From: CAVPTL01 sp963794415 | GTDB taxonomy: Bacteria > Actinomycetota > Thermoleophilia > Gaiellales > JAICJC01 | DNA length: 64,000 nucleotides | Assembly (NCBI GenBank): GCA_963794415.1 | Contig: CAWCDI010000003.1 | Span: 62,001 to 126,000 of the forward strand | Reading direction: 5' to 3' | In this document: positions 60,739-64,000 of the stretch, piece by piece | Layout: each line of letters opens with the position of its first letter | Position numbering within the stretch: position 1 is the first letter of the stretch | Translations under genes and position numbers: made by a program | Notes under the pieces: model-generated | The model's input: only the letters and a program-made list of their open reading frames with translations | Database searches by the model: none | Told to the model about the DNA's origin: nothing

Positions 60739-61082
60739 GCGGCGTCGCCGGGCCGCGGCGGTGCCGGGAGGATCCGCTGGAACCACACCATGAGGTCGGC
60801 CTGGCCGTTCACGGCGATCGCCCCGCGGAGCATCGCCGACGTCGCGTTCGCCCGCCCGCTCGCGATCTGGTCGAAGGTCTCGCGGTCGGTGACCACCACG
60901 GCGTCTGCGGCCTCGTCGCCGCGCGACACCTCCACGTTGCCCTTCCGCATCGCCACCCGCCAGTGCTCCATGCGGTTGCCCGACCGCAGGTCGAACCGGA
61001 TCACGCCCGTGGCGGTGCCAAGCAGCGGCTCGTGGCCGCGCGCGGACAGATCGTGGAAGAATTCTTCGGTGGGTGTGAGCAT
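60735..61082 (-). CDS. SCP2-like sterol-carrier-domain protein
   Basis: The 115-residue protein reads as an SCP2/SCP-X-like domain: FFHDLSARGHEPLLGTATGV, IRFDLRSGNRMEHWRVAM, DAVVVTDRETFDQIASGRAN and AMLRGAIAVNGQADLMVWFQ. SCP2 domains bind lipids or other hydrophobic ligands. I start at 61082 (MLTPTEEF), which fits after the GH15 stop at 61090; the open frame extends further back over that gene. It sits between two glycosidase genes with overlapping stops, an unusual place for a lipid-binding domain. Confidence 0.78.
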   Translation of the reverse strand: MLTPTEEFFHDLSARGHEPLLGTATGVIRFDLRSGNRMEHWRVAMRKGNVEVSRGDEAADAVVVTDRETFDQIASGRANATSAMLRGAIAVNGQADLMVWFQRILPAPPRPGDAA

Positions 61083-61089
61083 GAGGGGA

Positions 61090-62970
61090 TCAGAGCTCGG
61101 CCAGGCGCTCGGCCAGGATGATGCGCGACGCGGCCTCGATGAGGGCCAAATGGGAAAAGGCTTGCGGGAAGTTCCCCAGGTGTCTTCCCGTATCAGCGTC
61201 GAATTCCTCTGCATAGAGCCCCAGCGGCGATGCGACGCGAAGCAGCCGCTCCATCAGATCCTGCGCCCGCTGGTGGTGCCCGATGATGGCGAGCGCCGAC
61301 ACCAGCCAGAACGAGCAGATCAGGAACGTGCCCTCCTTGCCCGAGAGCCCGTCGTCGGTCTCGTCGGTGCGGTAGCGCAGCACGAAGCCGTTCTCGGTGA
61401 GGTCGTCGCCGATCGCGAGCACCGATTTCACCAGCCGCTCGTCGCCGGCGGGCAGGAAGCCGAAGAGCGCCGCCATCAGCGTCGAGGCATCCAGCGAGTC
61501 GGTGTTGTAGTGCTGGCGGAGCACCCCGTCGGCCGTGACGCCGTGCTCCAGGATGTCGGCGTGGATCTCGAGGGCGGTCGCGCCCCACTTCTCGCTGAGG
61601 TCGGCGTTGCCGCGGATGTGGGCGAGCTTGGACGCCCGATCCATCGCGACCCAGCACATCAGCTTGGACGAGACGTAGTGCTGCGGCTCGCCGCGCGCCT
61701 CCCAGATGCCCTGGTCGGGCTGCTGCCACACGGCCGCGGCGCACTCGGCCTGCGCCTGGACGATGGGCCAGAGCCGCCGGGGCAGCCGCTGGCTTCGCCG
61801 CGTGTGCTGCAGGATCGAGTCCAGCACGGCGCCGTAGACGTCGTTCTGGCGCTGGTCGAACGCGCCGTTTCCGATGCGCACCGGCCGCGCGCCGGCATAG
61901 CCGGAGAGGTCGTCGCGGGTGGACTCGGTGAGGTCGCGGCGGCCGTCGATGCCGTACATGATCTGGAGGCTGCCGTCCTCGTTGGGCTGCAGGTCGGCCA
62001 CGAACTGCATGAACTCGTCGGCCTCCCAGTCGAGGTTCAGCAGGTGCAGGGCCTGCAGCGTGAAGGTGGTGTCGCGCATCCACGTGTAGCGGTAGTCCCA
62101 GTTGCGCTCGCCGCCCGGCGTCTCGGGAAGCGACGTGGTGAGCGCGGCCACCGTGGCGCCGGTGGGCATGAAGGTGAGGCCCTTGATCACCAGCGCCGAG
62201 CGCTGGATGGGGTCGCGGAACCGGTGGTCGGGCACCCGCCCGCGGCCCAGCCAGCGGCGCCAGAACTTCGCGGTGGCCTCGAGGCGGCGCTCCGCGTCGT
62301 CCACGTCCCTGGGCGTCGCCAGATCCTCCGACCACGAGAGCGAGCAGAACGCGCGGTCGCCGGGGCGAAGCACGTGGCGGGCGCGCACGCGGGTGCCCTC
62401 GATGCCCAGGTTCAGGTCGGTCGCAAGGCGGATGGTCTGGCCGCCGCCGGTCGCGTCGGCCATGTGGGACATGCCGTCGGGCACCAGCGCCCAGGACGCC
62501 GGCTCGCGGCCGTAGTCGAACGCCGGCTCGCACACGAGCTCGACCTCCACCTCGCCCTCGAGGCACACCACCGTTCGCACCAGCATGTGGTCGGCGTCGT
62601 CGTCGGTGGGCGGGCGGGTGTGCGGCGTGATCACGTCCTCGTGCTCGCGCGGGCCGATGGTGAGCGCCTCGCGCACCTGCACCCAGCCGGTGGGCGTGCG
62701 CCACGTGGTGAGCATGACGTTGGTGCCGGGCTCGTACATGCGCGCCGTGGGCACGTTGATGCCGTTTGGCCCCAGCCGGAACATGCCCGCCTCGCGGTCG
62801 AGGAGGCTGCCGAACGAGCTGGGCGAGTCGAACGCCGGGGCGCACAGCCAGTCCACCGAGCCATCGGGTGCGACGAGGGCGCCCGTGTGGCAGTCCGAGA
62901 GGAACGCGTAGTCGGCGATGGGCGGAAACGGCGAGGGCGCCGCCGCGCTCTGCGGCATGGTGTCGCTCAC
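61090..62970 (-). CDS. glycoside hydrolase family 15 protein (glucoamylase/trehalase-like)
   Basis: The 626-residue enzyme follows bacterial GH15: PIADYAFLSDCHTGALVAPD and GSVDWLCAPAFDSPSSFGSL at the start, NWDYRYTWMRDTTFTLQAL in the catalytic barrel, and YAEEFDADTGRHLGNFPQAF at the end with the catalytic acid region. Actinobacterial homologues are trehalases or glucoamylases that release glucose. No signal peptide, so intracellular. The GTG start overlaps the zwf stop (GTGA). Confidence 0.9.
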   Translation of the reverse strand: MSDTMPQSAAAPSPFPPIADYAFLSDCHTGALVAPDGSVDWLCAPAFDSPSSFGSLLDREAGMFRLGPNGINVPTARMYEPGTNVMLTTWRTPTGWVQVREALTIGPREHEDVITPHTRPPTDDDADHMLVRTVVCLEGEVEVELVCEPAFDYGREPASWALVPDGMSHMADATGGGQTIRLATDLNLGIEGTRVRARHVLRPGDRAFCSLSWSEDLATPRDVDDAERRLEATAKFWRRWLGRGRVPDHRFRDPIQRSALVIKGLTFMPTGATVAALTTSLPETPGGERNWDYRYTWMRDTTFTLQALHLLNLDWEADEFMQFVADLQPNEDGSLQIMYGIDGRRDLTESTRDDLSGYAGARPVRIGNGAFDQRQNDVYGAVLDSILQHTRRSQRLPRRLWPIVQAQAECAAAVWQQPDQGIWEARGEPQHYVSSKLMCWVAMDRASKLAHIRGNADLSEKWGATALEIHADILEHGVTADGVLRQHYNTDSLDASTLMAALFGFLPAGDERLVKSVLAIGDDLTENGFVLRYRTDETDDGLSGKEGTFLICSFWLVSALAIIGHHQRAQDLMERLLRVASPLGLYAEEFDADTGRHLGNFPQAFSHLALIEAASRIILAERLAEL

Positions 62971-64000
62971 TCGGGCACCCACGGCTCGTGCCAGCGTCCG
63001 TGGCCGGCAACCAGCTCTGTGGCCTCGGCCGGCCCCCACGACCCCGGGGCATACGGATGCACCGGCGGCGGGTTGTCCACCAGCGGCTGGAAGATGCGCC
63101 AGCACTCCTCCACCCCGTCCTGGCGCGTGAACGGCGTCGAATCGCCCTTCATCGCCGCGAGCAGGAGCACCTCGTACGGGGTCGGGGCCTCGCCGCCCTC
63201 GGCGCCGAACTCCATGTCGAGGGTGATGGGCTGGGGGCCGACCTTGTCGGCCCGAAGCGCCTCGAGCTGGATCCGCAGGCCGGTGGCCGGGTCGATCTTG
63301 ATCACGATCTGATCGGGCTCCGGCGTGCGCGCCCGAAGCGGGGCGTAGCCCACCTTCGGCGGGTTTCGGAACACCAGCCGCACCTCGGTCTGAGTCACTG
63401 CGAGGTGCTTGCCGGCGCGGATGAAGAACGGCACGCCCGACCAGCGCCAGTTCTCGACGTTCAGGCGGAGCGCCGCGAACGTCTCGGTGGTCGAGCCCGG
63501 CTCCACGCCGGGCGTGTCGAGGTAGCCGTCGTACTGGCCGCGGACGTAGTCGGCGGGATCGGCCGGCGCGATCGCGCGGAAGGCGGTCACCGTGGCGTCC
63601 TTCAGCATGTCGGCCTCGAGCCCCGCAGGCGGGTCCATGGCCACGGCGGCGACGACCTGCATGATGTGGTTGACCACCACGTCGCGCAGCGCCCCGACCG
63701 GGTCGTAGAAGTGCCCGCGATCCTCCACGCCGAAGCTCTCGGCCATGGTGATCTGCACCGAGGCGATCGAATCGCGCCCCCACACCGGCTGGAGCATGGC
63801 GTTCGAGAGCCGCAGGTAGAGGATCTCCCGCACGCCCATCTTGCCCAGGAAGTGGTCGATGCGAAGGAGCTGCGACTCGTCGATGTACTCGTGCAGCTCG
63901 GCGGCCAGCGCGCGGGCGGACTCGAGGTCGTGGCCGAACGGCTTCTCCACCACCACCCGGGCGTGCTCGGTGAGGCCGGTGTCGTGCAGCTGCCCCACCA
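62967..64000 (-). CDS. zwf: glucose-6-phosphate dehydrogenase, C-terminal part (runs off the window)
   Basis: At least 344 codons are in the window; the N-terminus lies beyond the right end. VVVEKPFGHDLESARAL, the substrate motif RIDHFLGK and VVVNHIMQVVAAVAMD with its catalytic His, then VPFFIRAGKHL and DMEFGAEGGEAPTPYEVLLL identify the enzyme. It oxidises glucose-6-phosphate to 6-phosphogluconolactone using NADP. The usual DHYLGKE is DHFLGKM here and RFAN-like follows as RLSN, a deviation from the Zwf signature. It heads the visible part of the GH15/SCP2/debranching operon. Confidence 0.9.
   Translation of the reverse strand, partial: VGQLHDTGLTEHARVVVEKPFGHDLESARALAAELHEYIDESQLLRIDHFLGKMGVREILYLRLSNAMLQPVWGRDSIASVQITMAESFGVEDRGHFYDPVGALRDVVVNHIMQVVAAVAMDPPAGLEADMLKDATVTAFRAIAPADPADYVRGQYDGYLDTPGVEPGSTTETFAALRLNVENWRWSGVPFFIRAGKHLAVTQTEVRLVFRNPPKVGYAPLRARTPEPDQIVIKIDPATGLRIQLEALRADKVGPQPITLDMEFGAEGGEAPTPYEVLLLAAMKGDSTPFTRQDGVEECWRIFQPLVDNPPPVHPYAPGSWGPAEATELVAGHGRWHEPWVPE

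Noticed and set aside
59728..63312. Plus-strand open frame of about 1194 codons
   Set aside because: It is antisense to three well-identified genes (debranching enzyme, SCP2, GH15) and is rich in Arg, Ala, His and Val. It is a side effect of GC-rich codon use.

Overview
The window looks like a chromosomal piece of a high-GC actinobacterium, most likely from the Thermoleophilia (Solirubrobacterales/Gaiellales-like). This rests on strongly GC-biased third codon positions, many ATGA/GTGA stop-start overlaps, SigB-type sigma factors with RsbW/STAS partners, actinobacterial-type copper amine oxidases and a short-loop cytochrome bd. The taxonomy is an inference from gene content; no rRNA is present.

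Layout. 1-8.3 kb is an accessory-looking stretch with sparser and less GC-biased genes: a P-loop kinase, a broken zinc-ribbon membrane protein, a methyltransferase, a DUF1269 protein, an arylsulfatase, and a GntR regulator with two small membrane-anchored beta-sandwich proteins. It ends at the 3' side of a tRNA with anticodon CAU (8316-8389). 8.4-21.6 kb is a catabolic block: M42 peptidase, MttB-family methyltransferase, a trimethylamine-dehydrogenase-like flavoprotein, an alpha/beta hydrolase, an operon of MFS transporter, serine hydrolase and aldo/keto reductase, an L,D-transpeptidase, a copper amine oxidase and another MFS protein. 21.6-27.1 kb is a stress-sigma region: two SigB/WhiG-type sigma factors, an RsbW-like kinase, a STAS antagonist and an RpoD-family sigma factor. 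27.3-32.0 kb has a CapA-like protein divergent from a second copper amine oxidase that is translationally coupled to a cytosolic-looking subtilisin and a GAF protein.

32.0-42.9 kb is the most unusual block. A pst phosphate-uptake operon (pstS-C-A-B) continues into two large PstS-like proteins with low-complexity linkers and C-terminal membrane anchors, then a sortase-fold protein whose expected catalytic Cys is Ser, a cupredoxin-like lipoprotein, and a coiled-coil protein with a lysozyme-like tail. Two paralogous small HTH proteins bracket the block. 42.8-46.1 kb is a Stf0 sulfotransferase / sulfatase / O-antigen-ligase-like operon. 46.2-50.9 kb has a DUF4242 protein, a LuxR-ATPase regulator and a divergent FAD-linked oxidase. 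51.0-57.2 kb is a cydABDC operon followed by a small membrane protein. 57.3-64.0 kb has a SHOCT membrane protein and a coupled carbohydrate operon (partial zwf, GH15 glucoamylase, SCP2 protein, glycogen-debranching enzyme).

Two window-wide patterns stand out. At least nine genes are interrupted by single-base frame changes, nearly all of them one extra base, which points to assembly indels rather than real pseudogenes. Four copies of a palindromic repeat with the core GTGCCWGGCAC lie between genes. No CRISPR array, complete insertion sequence, phage or rRNA was seen.
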